Shown in pieces: positions 9,112-17,481 of a DNA stretch of 64,000 nucleotides. How positions within the stretch are numbered: the first letter of the stretch is position 1; each line of letters starts with the position of its first letter. Position numbers and translations under genes: made by a program. The DNA comes from Rhodanobacter denitrificans (GTDB taxonomy: Bacteria > Pseudomonadota > Gammaproteobacteria > Xanthomonadales > Rhodanobacteraceae): the NCBI GenBank assembly GCA_003241385.1, contig QFPO01000006.1, positions 175,065 to 239,064 on the forward strand, written 5' to 3'. A model generated the notes under the pieces. That model was not told where the DNA came from. It did not search any database and worked only from the letters and a program-made list of their open reading frames with translations.

Positions 9112-9128
9112 GCCGGCGTTTCACGGAC

Positions 9129-9181
9129 CGCCGGGACCTGGCGTCCCGGCGAGTCCGGCGGCCGGATCGGACGATCCGGCC
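9129..9181. terminator. Two tandem hairpins between convergent genes
   Basis: A 9-bp perfect stem (9129-9137 with 9143-9151, loop of 5) is followed by a 10-bp perfect stem (9160-9169 with 9172-9181, loop of 2). They fill the gap between the M16 gene and the convergent S8 protease. There is no T-run, so this is a probable bidirectional terminator without a classical tail. Confidence 0.5.
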
Positions 9182-9216
9182 ATGCGGGTTGGGCCGACGA
9201 AGCGTCTACGCCTCGA

Positions 9217-11502
9217 TCAGTCGGTCTGGTCGGATGAAGGGCCCAGATCCCACTCGAAGCCGCTCTTGAACAGCACGGCCTCCGGTTCCGGCGTCGTGCC
9301 GACGCGGCAGTTGACGCAGGCGATCGCGAAGTCCTGACTGGTCGTCTCCGGCGCGTTGAGCAGCGCGCGCGAGCTGATCGCCGTCGCGTCGACCGTGATC
9401 GTCACCTGGCCGCCGGCCGTGCCGGCCGGCAGCAGTACGCCTTCGGCATTGTTGCGCGCATCGGCGCTGCCGCCGGTCGTCGACCAGCCGTCGCTGCCGA
9501 AGACGTTGCCGCGGTAGGTCTGGCCGTTCGCGGTCACGACGAGATCGAGGTCGTTGTTCCAGGCAGGCGTCGCACCGCCGAGGCCGTGGCCGGGCGCATC
9601 GGTGAAGGTCAGGATCACCTTGACCGGCTGGCCGGGGTCGACCACCTCGACGACCTGCTCCCACGACTCGCCGGTGTCGTGGAACACGTGGGCCTGGTCG
9701 TAGTACCAGGTCGGCGGATCGTCCTGGAGCAGCCAGTCGATGCGCATGCGGCCCCAGCCCTGCTTGTTGTCGGGCCGGTGACCGAGCGCGCCGCCGTCGG
9801 CGTCGGTGCCGCCGGAGAGGTCCTGCGAGTTCGCGAGCAGGGCCGCCTTGGCGACCGCGACGCTCGGGTTGGCGCCGTCGTAGCGCTCGCGGAAGTACTG
9901 CGTGAACAGGCCGATCGCGCCGCTGACGTGCGGCGAGGCCATGCTGGTACCGCACATCGTGCCGTAGCCGGTCGCGCTGACCGCCGAATCGATGTTGCAG
10001 CCGGGCGCGACCAGATGCGGGATGCGCCGCCCGTCGCGTGCCGGACCGTGCGCGCTGTTCGACGAGATGCTGCCGAGGTTGCCGCGCGGCACGCCGGCCG
10101 CGTTCTCGGCCCAGGTCGAGCCGACCGTCACGATGTTCTTGGCGTCGTCCGGCGTGCCCTGGCTGCCGGTACCGCCATTGCCGTTCATGATCGACAGCAC
10201 GAAGGTCAGCGGCTGGTCGCCCGGCGTGTTCGGATCGGTGTCGCGGCTGCCGACGTCGACCTGCATCGTCTGATTGTCGTAGCCGAGCGGCGAACCGGAC
10301 GGGCCCCAGCTGTTGCCGGACAGCACCGCGCCGTTGTTGTAGGACTCGCGCATCAGCTGCAGCATGCCGCCGGGCGCGTTGTAGATCGACGAGCGCGAGA
10401 TCTGTTCGATCAGGTTGGCGCCTGGCGCGACGCCGAGGCCGCGCAGATAGCCGTTGGCGACCGTGCCGCTGGAGCCGTCGCCGGCCATCGTCGCGGCGGT
10501 GTGCGTGCCGTGGTTGTCGGTCGTGCTGGCGTTGCCGCAGCTCGCGCCGGTCACGCACGGCAGCATCCGGTTGACGAGGTTGGGGTTGCTATCGGCGACG
10601 CCGCCGTCGACGTTGGCCATGATCACGCCGCTGCCGTCGAAGCCGAGCGCGGTCAGCCAGCTGCGGTACTGGCCCGCCTGCGGCACGCCGCTCCCGTCGA
10701 ACAGGCCGGCGACGATCGCGTCGCCGACCTCGCCGCGCAGGCCGCCGTCGGTGGGCACTTCGTGCACGGCGTACAGGCCCGGAATCGTCAGGCTGCGCGC
10801 GAGCGCGTCGTCGTCGCCGCGCAGGCGGATCTCCTCGAAGCGCGCGTCGATCGGCGCGCGGCCGTCCGGCACCACGCCGGCCATCGCGAATGCCTCGTCG
10901 CCGACCGCGGCCGGCCGGTACAGCAGGGCCAGCACGTCGCGCGCGCCGCTGCGCGGCACCGCGAGCGAGGCGCCGAGGCGCCACTCGGGCAGGAACTGGC
11001 CGGCCCAGCGCACCTCGCTGCGCGCCGTGGCGGCCTGCAGGTCGGCGCCACGCGCCCAGACCACGTAGGTGAACGGCGGCAGGTACTGCACCGGCTCGAC
11101 GCCCTGCGCACGCAGCGCATCGAGCCATTCGCGCTTGAGCGGGCCCTGGAACTGGATCAGACGCAGCGCCGGCTGCGCATCGCGGCCGAACGTGGCGACC
11201 GACAGCGGGTAGGCCTCGGCCGGGTCGAAGTGCCGACCGCCGAGCGTCAGGCCGTAGGTCGCCAGCTCGTCGCCGGCGCTTTCGGCGCCGAGGCCGGCCA
11301 GCGTCTGCTGGTCGCCGCGTACCCACAGGAAGCGGCCGTAGTCGGCGACGATCTGCACGCCGGCGGCCTGAGCCGCGGCGCGCGCGCCGGCCGGCAGACG
11401 GGCATGGCCGACATCGGCCGCGACGGCCGGCAGCGCCGCGCCGATCGCCAGGGCCAGTAGTGCCGCGGCGGGCAGGGCACGGCTAGAACGTGAACTGTTC
11501 AT
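9217..11502 (-). CDS. Secreted S8 (subtilisin-like) serine protease with C-terminal LFKSGFE tag
   Basis: 761 residues. A signal peptide (~1-29) is followed by a long N-terminal propeptide-like region (~30-285), then the subtilase domain with the full triad: D299 in MANVDGG, H331 in NHGTHTA and S520 in CGTSMASPHVSG. The oxyanion region VLSGNSWGP is present. A beta-sandwich P/pre-peptidase C-terminal-like domain occupies ~600-735. The end reads VLFKSGFE plus eleven residues, which matches the tag on six other secreted proteins here. It starts inside the end of nadK (20-base overlap), an unusual place for an exported protease. Likely an extracellular degradative enzyme. Confidence 0.93.
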   Translation of the reverse strand: MNSSRSSRALPAAALLALAIGAALPAVAADVGHARLPAGARAAAQAAGVQIVADYGRFLWVRGDQQTLAGLGAESAGDELATYGLTLGGRHFDPAEAYPLSVATFGRDAQPALRLIQFQGPLKREWLDALRAQGVEPVQYLPPFTYVVWARGADLQAATARSEVRWAGQFLPEWRLGASLAVPRSGARDVLALLYRPAAVGDEAFAMAGVVPDGRAPIDARFEEIRLRGDDDALARSLTIPGLYAVHEVPTDGGLRGEVGDAIVAGLFDGSGVPQAGQYRSWLTALGFDGSGVIMANVDGGVADSNPNLVNRMLPCVTGASCGNASTTDNHGTHTAATMAGDGSSGTVANGYLRGLGVAPGANLIEQISRSSIYNAPGGMLQLMRESYNNGAVLSGNSWGPSGSPLGYDNQTMQVDVGSRDTDPNTPGDQPLTFVLSIMNGNGGTGSQGTPDDAKNIVTVGSTWAENAAGVPRGNLGSISSNSAHGPARDGRRIPHLVAPGCNIDSAVSATGYGTMCGTSMASPHVSGAIGLFTQYFRERYDGANPSVAVAKAALLANSQDLSGGTDADGGALGHRPDNKQGWGRMRIDWLLQDDPPTWYYDQAHVFHDTGESWEQVVEVVDPGQPVKVILTFTDAPGHGLGGATPAWNNDLDLVVTANGQTYRGNVFGSDGWSTTGGSADARNNAEGVLLPAGTAGGQVTITVDATAISSRALLNAPETTSQDFAIACVNCRVGTTPEPEAVLFKSGFEWDLGPSSDQTD

Positions 11503-12244
11503 CGAGTATGCGCTCCTCCAGGTTGTGTTCCGGGTCGAACAGCAAGGTCATCGTCTGCTCGCTCGATTCGCGGATGCGCACGTCGACGACGTCGCGCACT
11601 TCGTTGGAGTCGGCAGTCGCACTCACCGGCCGCTTGTACGGATCGAGGATCTCGAAACGTACGTCGACGGTCGCCGGGAGGATCGCACCGCGCCAGCGGC
11701 GCGGGCGGAACGGGCTGATCGGCGTCAACGCCAGCATGGCGGAGCCGAACGGCAGGATCGGGCCGTGCGCCGAGAGGTTGTAGGCGGTCGAGCCGGCGGC
11801 GGTCGCGACCAGCACGCCGTCGCAGATCAGCTCCGGCACCTTGGTCGCGCCGTTGAGGTCCACGCGCACATGCGCGGCCTGCTTGGTCTGGCGCAGCAGC
11901 GAGACCTCGTTGAACGCGAGGGCCGTCACGGTCCCGCCGGCCTCGGTCTGCGCCTCCATCGTCAGCGGACGCAGCGGCGCCGGCTGCGCGCGCGCGAGCC
12001 GCTCGGGCAGCGCCTCGGGCCGGTACTGGTTCATCAGGAAGCCGACCGTGCCGAGCTTCATGCCGTAGACCGGCACGCCGTGGCGCAGGTAGCGGTGCAG
12101 CGTGCGCAGCATGAACCCGTCGCCGCCGAGTGCGACGATCACGTCGGCGGCGTCGGGCGTGGCGGTGCCGTAGCGCTGCTGCAGATCGGCCAGCGCGGCC
12201 TGGGCCTCGGTGGTCTGCGCAGCGACGACGGCGATCCGGTTCAT
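11483..12244 (-). CDS. nadK: NAD kinase
   Basis: 253 residues. It phosphorylates NAD to NADP in the cytoplasm. The GGDG motif is at G40-G43 (VIVALGGDGFMLRTLH), followed by GTVGFLMN, the NE pair in LAFNEVSLLR, and the nucleotide-contact stretch DGVLVATAAGSTAYNLSAHG. The ATG at 12244 overlaps the stop of the NAD-dependent glutamate dehydrogenase gene as ATGA, so the two genes are coupled. This couples a large NAD-consuming dehydrogenase with the enzyme that sets the NAD/NADP balance. Confidence 0.94.
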   Translation of the reverse strand: MNRIAVVAAQTTEAQAALADLQQRYGTATPDAADVIVALGGDGFMLRTLHRYLRHGVPVYGMKLGTVGFLMNQYRPEALPERLARAQPAPLRPLTMEAQTEAGGTVTALAFNEVSLLRQTKQAAHVRVDLNGATKVPELICDGVLVATAAGSTAYNLSAHGPILPFGSAMLALTPISPFRPRRWRGAILPATVDVRFEILDPYKRPVSATADSNEVRDVVDVRIRESSEQTMTLLFDPEHNLEERILDEQFTF

Positions 12245-15200
12245 CCGCCGGACTGTACCAGCTGCGCGAGCCGGCGTACCGCCACCGAGACGATCGGGTA
12301 GTCGATCGTGACCTGGCTGCGCATGTCGGTCAGCATCGCCCGCGTGAACTTCAGCGTCGGATCGTCGCGGTCGAGCCATTGCGCGACCTGGGCGGCGCCG
12401 TCGCCGTCCAGGCCGGCCGCCAGCACCTGGCCGGCCAGCGCGCGCTGCTGGCTGTTGAGCTCGTCGCGCAGCGCGCCGCGTGCATGCGCGTGCCAGCGGG
12501 TCTCCACGGCCAGCTCCTCGATCTTCTGCATCAGCCACTTGAGCTCGAGCGCGTCGCCGAGCGCGAAGTCGACCTCGGCGACGCGCGCCACCGGCAGGCC
12601 GCGCTCGCCGGCGACCAGCACGATGTCGAGCGCCGGCGCCAGGATCGGCAGGGCCGCCAGCTGATCGGCCAACGGCTGCGGGAACGCATGGCCGATCCAG
12701 CGCGCGCGCGCCTCGGCGAACGTCGCGCGGTCGCCCTCGGCGATGACCTGGTCCAGCGTCGCGCGCAGCGTGTCCATGCCGGGCTGGTAGCGCGACACCG
12801 CCTCGGCGATGTCCTGGATGTCGGCCGGACGGTTCAGCAGCCAGCGCGTCATGTTGCGCAGCAGGTTCCAGATCACCAGCATCGCGTCGATCTGCGCATT
12901 GCCGTTGACCTGGCCGTCGAGCGCCTCGATCTGCGTCCACAGCGCGCGCGCGTCGAGCACCTCGCGCGCGATGTTGAACGCCTTGGCGACCGCGGCCGGA
13001 CCCTGGCCGGTGTCCTCCTGCATGCGCAGCGAGAACGTCGCGCCCATGCGGTTGATCATCGAGTTGGTGACCGCGGTGGCGATGATCTCGCGCTTGAGGC
13101 GGTGCCGCTCCATGTGGTCGGCGTAGGTCTCGCGCAGCGGCTCGGGGAAGTAGCGGCGCAGCTCCTTGGACAGATAGCTGTCCTCGGGCACGTCCGAATC
13201 GAGCAGCTGCTGATAGGTCACGATCTTCGCGTACGAGAGCAGGATCGCCAGCTCCGGCCGGGTCAGGCCGAGACCGCGCGCCTTGCGCTCGGCGAACTCC
13301 GCGTCGCTCGGCAGAAACTCGATCTGGCGGTCGAGCAGGCCCTGCGCCTCGAGCGTGCGGATGAAGTGCTGCTTGGAGCCGAGCCGGGCCACCGACATCC
13401 GCTCCATGATGCTGATCGCCTCGTTCTGCCGATAGTTGTCGAACAGCACCAGGCGCTCGACCTCGTCGGTCATCGCGCGCAGCAGCGCGTTGCGCTGCTC
13501 GAGGCTGAGCTCGCCGCGCTGCACCGCGTCGTTGAGCAGGATCTTGATGTTGACCTCGTGGTCGGAGGTGTCCACGCCCGCGGAGTTGTCGATGAAATCG
13601 GTATTGAGCAGCACGCCGTTCAGCGCCGCCTCGATGCGGCCGCGCTGGGTCATGCCGAGATTGCCGCCTTCGCCGACGATGCGGCAGCGCAGATCGGCGC
13701 CGTCGACGCGGATCGCGTTGTTGGCGCGGTCGCCGGCGTCGGCATTGGTCTCGAACGAGGCCTTCACGTAGGTGCCGATGCCGCCGTTCCAGAGCAGGTC
13801 GACCGGCGCCTTGAGGATCGCGTTGAGCAGCTCGTTCGGCGACAGCTGCGTCACGCCGTCGGCAAGGCCGAGCGCGACGCGCATCTCCGGCGTGATCGCG
13901 ATCGTCTTAAGCGTGCGCGCGAACACGCCGCCGCCGCGCGAGATCAGGGCGGTGTCGTAGTCGGCCCAGGACGAGCGCGGCAGCTTGAACAGGCGCTCGC
14001 GCTCGGCGTAGGAGCTGGCCGCGTCCGGGTCCGGATCGACGAAGATATGGCGGTGGTCGAACGCTGCGACCAGGCGGATGTGCCGCGACAGCAGCATGCC
14101 GTTGCCGAACACGTCGCCGGACATGTCGCCGATGCCGGCGCAGGTGAAGTCGGTGCTCTGGCAGTCGATGCCGAGCGCGCGGAAATGGCGCTTGACCGAT
14201 TCCCAGGCACCCTTGGCGGTGATGCCCATGCCCTTGTGGTCGTAGCCGACCGAGCCGCCGGACGCGAACGCGTCGCCGAGCCAGTAGCCGTGCTCGGCGG
14301 CCACCGCGTTGGCGATGTCCGAGAACGTCGCGGTGCCCTTGTCGGCGGCGACGACCAGGTACGGATCGTCGTCGTCGTGGCGCACGACGTCGGCCGGCGG
14401 CACGACGGCGCCGTCGACGAGGTTGTCGGTGATGTCGAGCAGCCCGTTGATGAACATGCGGTAGCAAGCCACGCCCTCGGCCAGCACCGCATCGCGCTCG
14501 CCGCTCGCCGGCGGCCGCTTGACGAAGAAGCCGCCCTTCGAGCCGACCGGCACGATGACGGTGTTCTTGACCATCTGCGCCTTGACCAGGCCGAGTACCT
14601 CGGTGCGGAAGTCCTCGCGGCGGTCCGACCAGCGCAGGCCGCCGCGCGCGACCGGCCCGAAGCGCAGGTGCACGCCTTCCACGCGCGGACCGTAGACGAA
14701 GATCTCGCGATACGGGCGCGGCTTGGGCAGTTCGGTCAGCTGCGAGCAGTCGAACTTGAGGCTGACGTAGTCGTGCAGCCGGCCCTCGCGGGTCTGGTAG
14801 TAGTTGGTGCGCAGCGTCGCGCGGATGACGGCCATGAAGCTGCGCAGGATGCGGTCCTCGTCGATGCTGGCGACGCGCTCGAGCAGTGAGCGGATCGCGC
14901 CCATCACCGCGTCGATCTGCGTGTCGCGCGGCTGGTCGCGAACCGCGACCAGCGCGTCGACGAGACCGGGCTCGGCTTCGCGCACCTCGGCCGGCAGCAG
15001 CGTCTCGAGCTCGCGCTTCAGACGCGTGCGCGCATACTCGATCGCGGCCGTGCCGGCGCTCTCGCGGCGCGGATCGAACTTCGCCTCGAACAGCTCGACC
15101 AGCAGGCCGGCGATCGCCGGGTAGCTGACCAGGGTCTGCTCCATGTAGGTCTGCGAGAACGGCACGCCGGTCTGCAGCAGGTACTTGGCATAGCCGCGCA

Positions 15201-17181
15201 GCATGCTGACCTGGCGCCAGTCCAGCTGCGCGCCGAGGATCAGCTTGTTGAACGCATCGTTCTCGGCGTCGCCGCGCCAGACCTTCTCGAACGCGGCCTG
15301 GAACGCGTCGCGCACCTGCTCGACGTCGAAATCCAAGCGCGCGCTCGGCTGGACGTGGATGTCCTGGATCGTCAGCGTGCCGCCGCTGACGGCGAGCTCG
15401 TACAGATGCTCGGTCAGCACGCGCACGCCCATGTTCTCGAGCAGCGGAATCACGTCCGACAGCGCGATGTCGCCGCCGAAGCGGAACGCCTTGAAGTGCA
15501 GCGTGTCCGGACGCCGCCGCGACCGATAGAAGTTCAGGCGGATGTCCTCGACGCTGCCGAGGCTCGCGGCGAGCTCGACGTCGTTGGCCGCCACCTGCGG
15601 CGTGATCTCCTCGATGTAGCCGACCGGCAGCGCCCTGCCGTAGCGGCTGGCGAGCCGGCGTCCGGCGTCGTCGCCGTGGCGTTCGACCAGGATGTCGCGC
15701 AGCTCGTCCTGCCAGTTGCGCACGATCTGCGCGATCTGGCCCTCCAGCTCCAGCGTCGAGTAGGTCGGCTGGTCGCCCGGCTTGGGCCGGATCAGCAGAT
15801 GCAGCCGTGCCAGCGGCGATTCGCTGAGCAGGACCGTCGTGTCGACGCGCTCGCCGTGGAACGCGTTCTTGAGCAGCGCCTCGACGCGCTCGCGCACGCC
15901 GGTGTTGAAGCGGTCGCGCGGCAGATAGACCAGGCACGAGAAGAAGCGGCCGAAACGGTCGCCGCGCACGAACAGGCGCGTGCGCGCCCGCTCCTGCAGC
16001 GCCAGCACGCCCATCGCGGTGTCGTAGAGCTCGTCCTCGTTGCCCTGGAACAGCTCGTCGCGCGGCAGCGTCTCGAGGATGTGGCGCAGCGCCTTGCCCG
16101 AGTGCGAGTCGCGGCGCAGGCCCGAGCGGCGCGTGATCGAGTCGAACTTGCGGCGGATCAGCGGCACGTCCTGCGGACGGCGCATGTAGGCGGCCGACGT
16201 GTACAGGCCCAGGAAGCGCTGCTCGGACACCGGCAGGCCGGCGTCGTCGAACGCGAGCACGCCGATGTAGTCCATGTAGCCGGGACGGTGCACGCGTGCG
16301 CGCGCATTGGTCTTGGTCAGCACCAGCGGCGCGCTGACCGGCACCGGCTCGTCGCGGCCCGACAACGCGCGCGGCGTGCCGGCACGACCGGAGCTGCGCA
16401 GGATGCCGAGGCCGGTGCCGTCGCGCGCCTGCAGCACGCGCTCGCCGCCCTTGGCCTCGATCGCGTATTCGCGATAGCCGAGGAACGTGAAGTTGTCCTC
16501 CGCGGCCCAGCGCAGGAACGCCTGCGCCTCGCCGATCGCGTCGACGTCGGCGTTCGGCGAGCGCTTGGGCAGCTCGTTGGCTATGTCGAGCATGCGCCGG
16601 CGCATCGCCGGCCAGTCGGCGACCGAGATGCGCACGTCCTCGATCGCGCCGACGATCGCGTTGCGCAGCGCGTCGATCTCGCCCGGATCGGTGATGCGGT
16701 CGACCTCCACGTACATGATCGACTCGGCCTTGCCGCGCTCGGACTGCTCGGTGTCGATCGACAGCACGTGGCCGCCCGGATCGCGCTCGATGTGGTAGAT
16801 CGGGTGGATCAGCGTATGGGTCTGCTGGTCGGCCTGCGCGATCGCCATGCCGACCGAATCGACCAGGAACGGCATGTCGTCGGTGTCGATCGCGATGACC
16901 GTGTGTGCGCTCTCGAAACCGTCGGCCTCGATCGTCGGATTCAGCACGCGCACCTTGGGCGCCCCGGGCTTGCGCTCGCGTACGAACTCGTACATGCCGA
17001 TCGCGATGTAGGCCCACATGACCTCGTCGCGCTCGCGCATGTCCTCCGGGATCACGCGGCGGAAGAAGTGGGCCGCGAACGCCAGCACGTCGCGCTGGCG
17101 GGCCGGCGCGACGAGCCTGGTGAGCTGCTGATTGATCGATTCGACGGTGACGACGGGCGCAGCCGCCCCTTGGGCACTCAT
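12241..17181 (-). CDS. NAD-specific glutamate dehydrogenase, large (about 180 kDa) type
   Basis: 1646 residues, the usual size of the L-180 class. It deaminates glutamate to 2-oxoglutarate with NAD, feeding the TCA cycle. The N-terminal half carries ACT-like regulatory segments; the catalytic core lies at ~700-1200, with the substrate-binding stretch VPVGSKGGFFVKRPP near residue 880 and the GIGDMSGDVFGNGML cofactor region. The ATG at 17181 gives the family start (short polar N-terminus, then LTRLVAPARQRD). The frame is open another 3.5 kb upstream, but that part is antisense to the transglutaminase gene and is not real. Its stop overlaps nadK. Confidence 0.95.
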   Translation of the reverse strand: MSAQGAAAPVVTVESINQQLTRLVAPARQRDVLAFAAHFFRRVIPEDMRERDEVMWAYIAIGMYEFVRERKPGAPKVRVLNPTIEADGFESAHTVIAIDTDDMPFLVDSVGMAIAQADQQTHTLIHPIYHIERDPGGHVLSIDTEQSERGKAESIMYVEVDRITDPGEIDALRNAIVGAIEDVRISVADWPAMRRRMLDIANELPKRSPNADVDAIGEAQAFLRWAAEDNFTFLGYREYAIEAKGGERVLQARDGTGLGILRSSGRAGTPRALSGRDEPVPVSAPLVLTKTNARARVHRPGYMDYIGVLAFDDAGLPVSEQRFLGLYTSAAYMRRPQDVPLIRRKFDSITRRSGLRRDSHSGKALRHILETLPRDELFQGNEDELYDTAMGVLALQERARTRLFVRGDRFGRFFSCLVYLPRDRFNTGVRERVEALLKNAFHGERVDTTVLLSESPLARLHLLIRPKPGDQPTYSTLELEGQIAQIVRNWQDELRDILVERHGDDAGRRLASRYGRALPVGYIEEITPQVAANDVELAASLGSVEDIRLNFYRSRRRPDTLHFKAFRFGGDIALSDVIPLLENMGVRVLTEHLYELAVSGGTLTIQDIHVQPSARLDFDVEQVRDAFQAAFEKVWRGDAENDAFNKLILGAQLDWRQVSMLRGYAKYLLQTGVPFSQTYMEQTLVSYPAIAGLLVELFEAKFDPRRESAGTAAIEYARTRLKRELETLLPAEVREAEPGLVDALVAVRDQPRDTQIDAVMGAIRSLLERVASIDEDRILRSFMAVIRATLRTNYYQTREGRLHDYVSLKFDCSQLTELPKPRPYREIFVYGPRVEGVHLRFGPVARGGLRWSDRREDFRTEVLGLVKAQMVKNTVIVPVGSKGGFFVKRPPASGERDAVLAEGVACYRMFINGLLDITDNLVDGAVVPPADVVRHDDDDPYLVVAADKGTATFSDIANAVAAEHGYWLGDAFASGGSVGYDHKGMGITAKGAWESVKRHFRALGIDCQSTDFTCAGIGDMSGDVFGNGMLLSRHIRLVAAFDHRHIFVDPDPDAASSYAERERLFKLPRSSWADYDTALISRGGGVFARTLKTIAITPEMRVALGLADGVTQLSPNELLNAILKAPVDLLWNGGIGTYVKASFETNADAGDRANNAIRVDGADLRCRIVGEGGNLGMTQRGRIEAALNGVLLNTDFIDNSAGVDTSDHEVNIKILLNDAVQRGELSLEQRNALLRAMTDEVERLVLFDNYRQNEAISIMERMSVARLGSKQHFIRTLEAQGLLDRQIEFLPSDAEFAERKARGLGLTRPELAILLSYAKIVTYQQLLDSDVPEDSYLSKELRRYFPEPLRETYADHMERHRLKREIIATAVTNSMINRMGATFSLRMQEDTGQGPAAVAKAFNIAREVLDARALWTQIEALDGQVNGNAQIDAMLVIWNLLRNMTRWLLNRPADIQDIAEAVSRYQPGMDTLRATLDQVIAEGDRATFAEARARWIGHAFPQPLADQLAALPILAPALDIVLVAGERGLPVARVAEVDFALGDALELKWLMQKIEELAVETRWHAHARGALRDELNSQQRALAGQVLAAGLDGDGAAQVAQWLDRDDPTLKFTRAMLTDMRSQVTIDYPIVSVAVRRLAQLVQSGG

Positions 17182-17481
17182 GATGATCGCTTTGATCCGC
17201 TGTGAAGAGCCGGCGATTCTACCTACCGCCGATGACCGGAATCCACCTGCAAGCGCCCGAAATTCAAGAAAAAAAGGCATCGATAGGGAGGTCGTCGCGG
17301 AGCTGCGCGACCTCGCCGGCATCATGGATGCGCGCTGCGCTGCGGTGCACAAATTTGCTATCGTCGTCGCGTCCCGCCGTTCGCGTGTCGATCGTCGTCG
17401 GCCAAGCCGCCGACCGCATGACGCAGCGGCGTGGACCGCAGCCCGTGAACCCGTCAACGCCGCTCCCGTCGTGAGGTCAGG
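17182..17481. other. Divergent intergenic region
   Basis: 300 bases between the start codons of the glutamate dehydrogenase (minus) and the transglutaminase-like gene (plus). It is more A+T-rich than its neighbours, with an A7 run near 17270 and AAATTT near 17350. Apart from the candidate minus-strand promoter I see no gene or strong operator here. Confidence 0.5.
17216..17245 (-). promoter_or_regulatory. Candidate sigma-70 promoter of the glutamate dehydrogenase gene
   Basis: On the minus strand, TAGAAT (17221-17216) matches the -10 consensus at five of six positions. TGGATT (17245-17240) is a weak -35 with an 18-base spacer. The -10 lies about 35 bases before the ATG at 17181. Confidence 0.4.

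Noticed and set aside
9586..11460. Plus-strand frame across the S8 protease
   Set aside because: Antisense shadow; the minus strand has a full catalytic triad.
12130..14889. Plus-strand frame of about 919 codons across the GDH gene
   Set aside because: Antisense shadow with biased composition and no domain.
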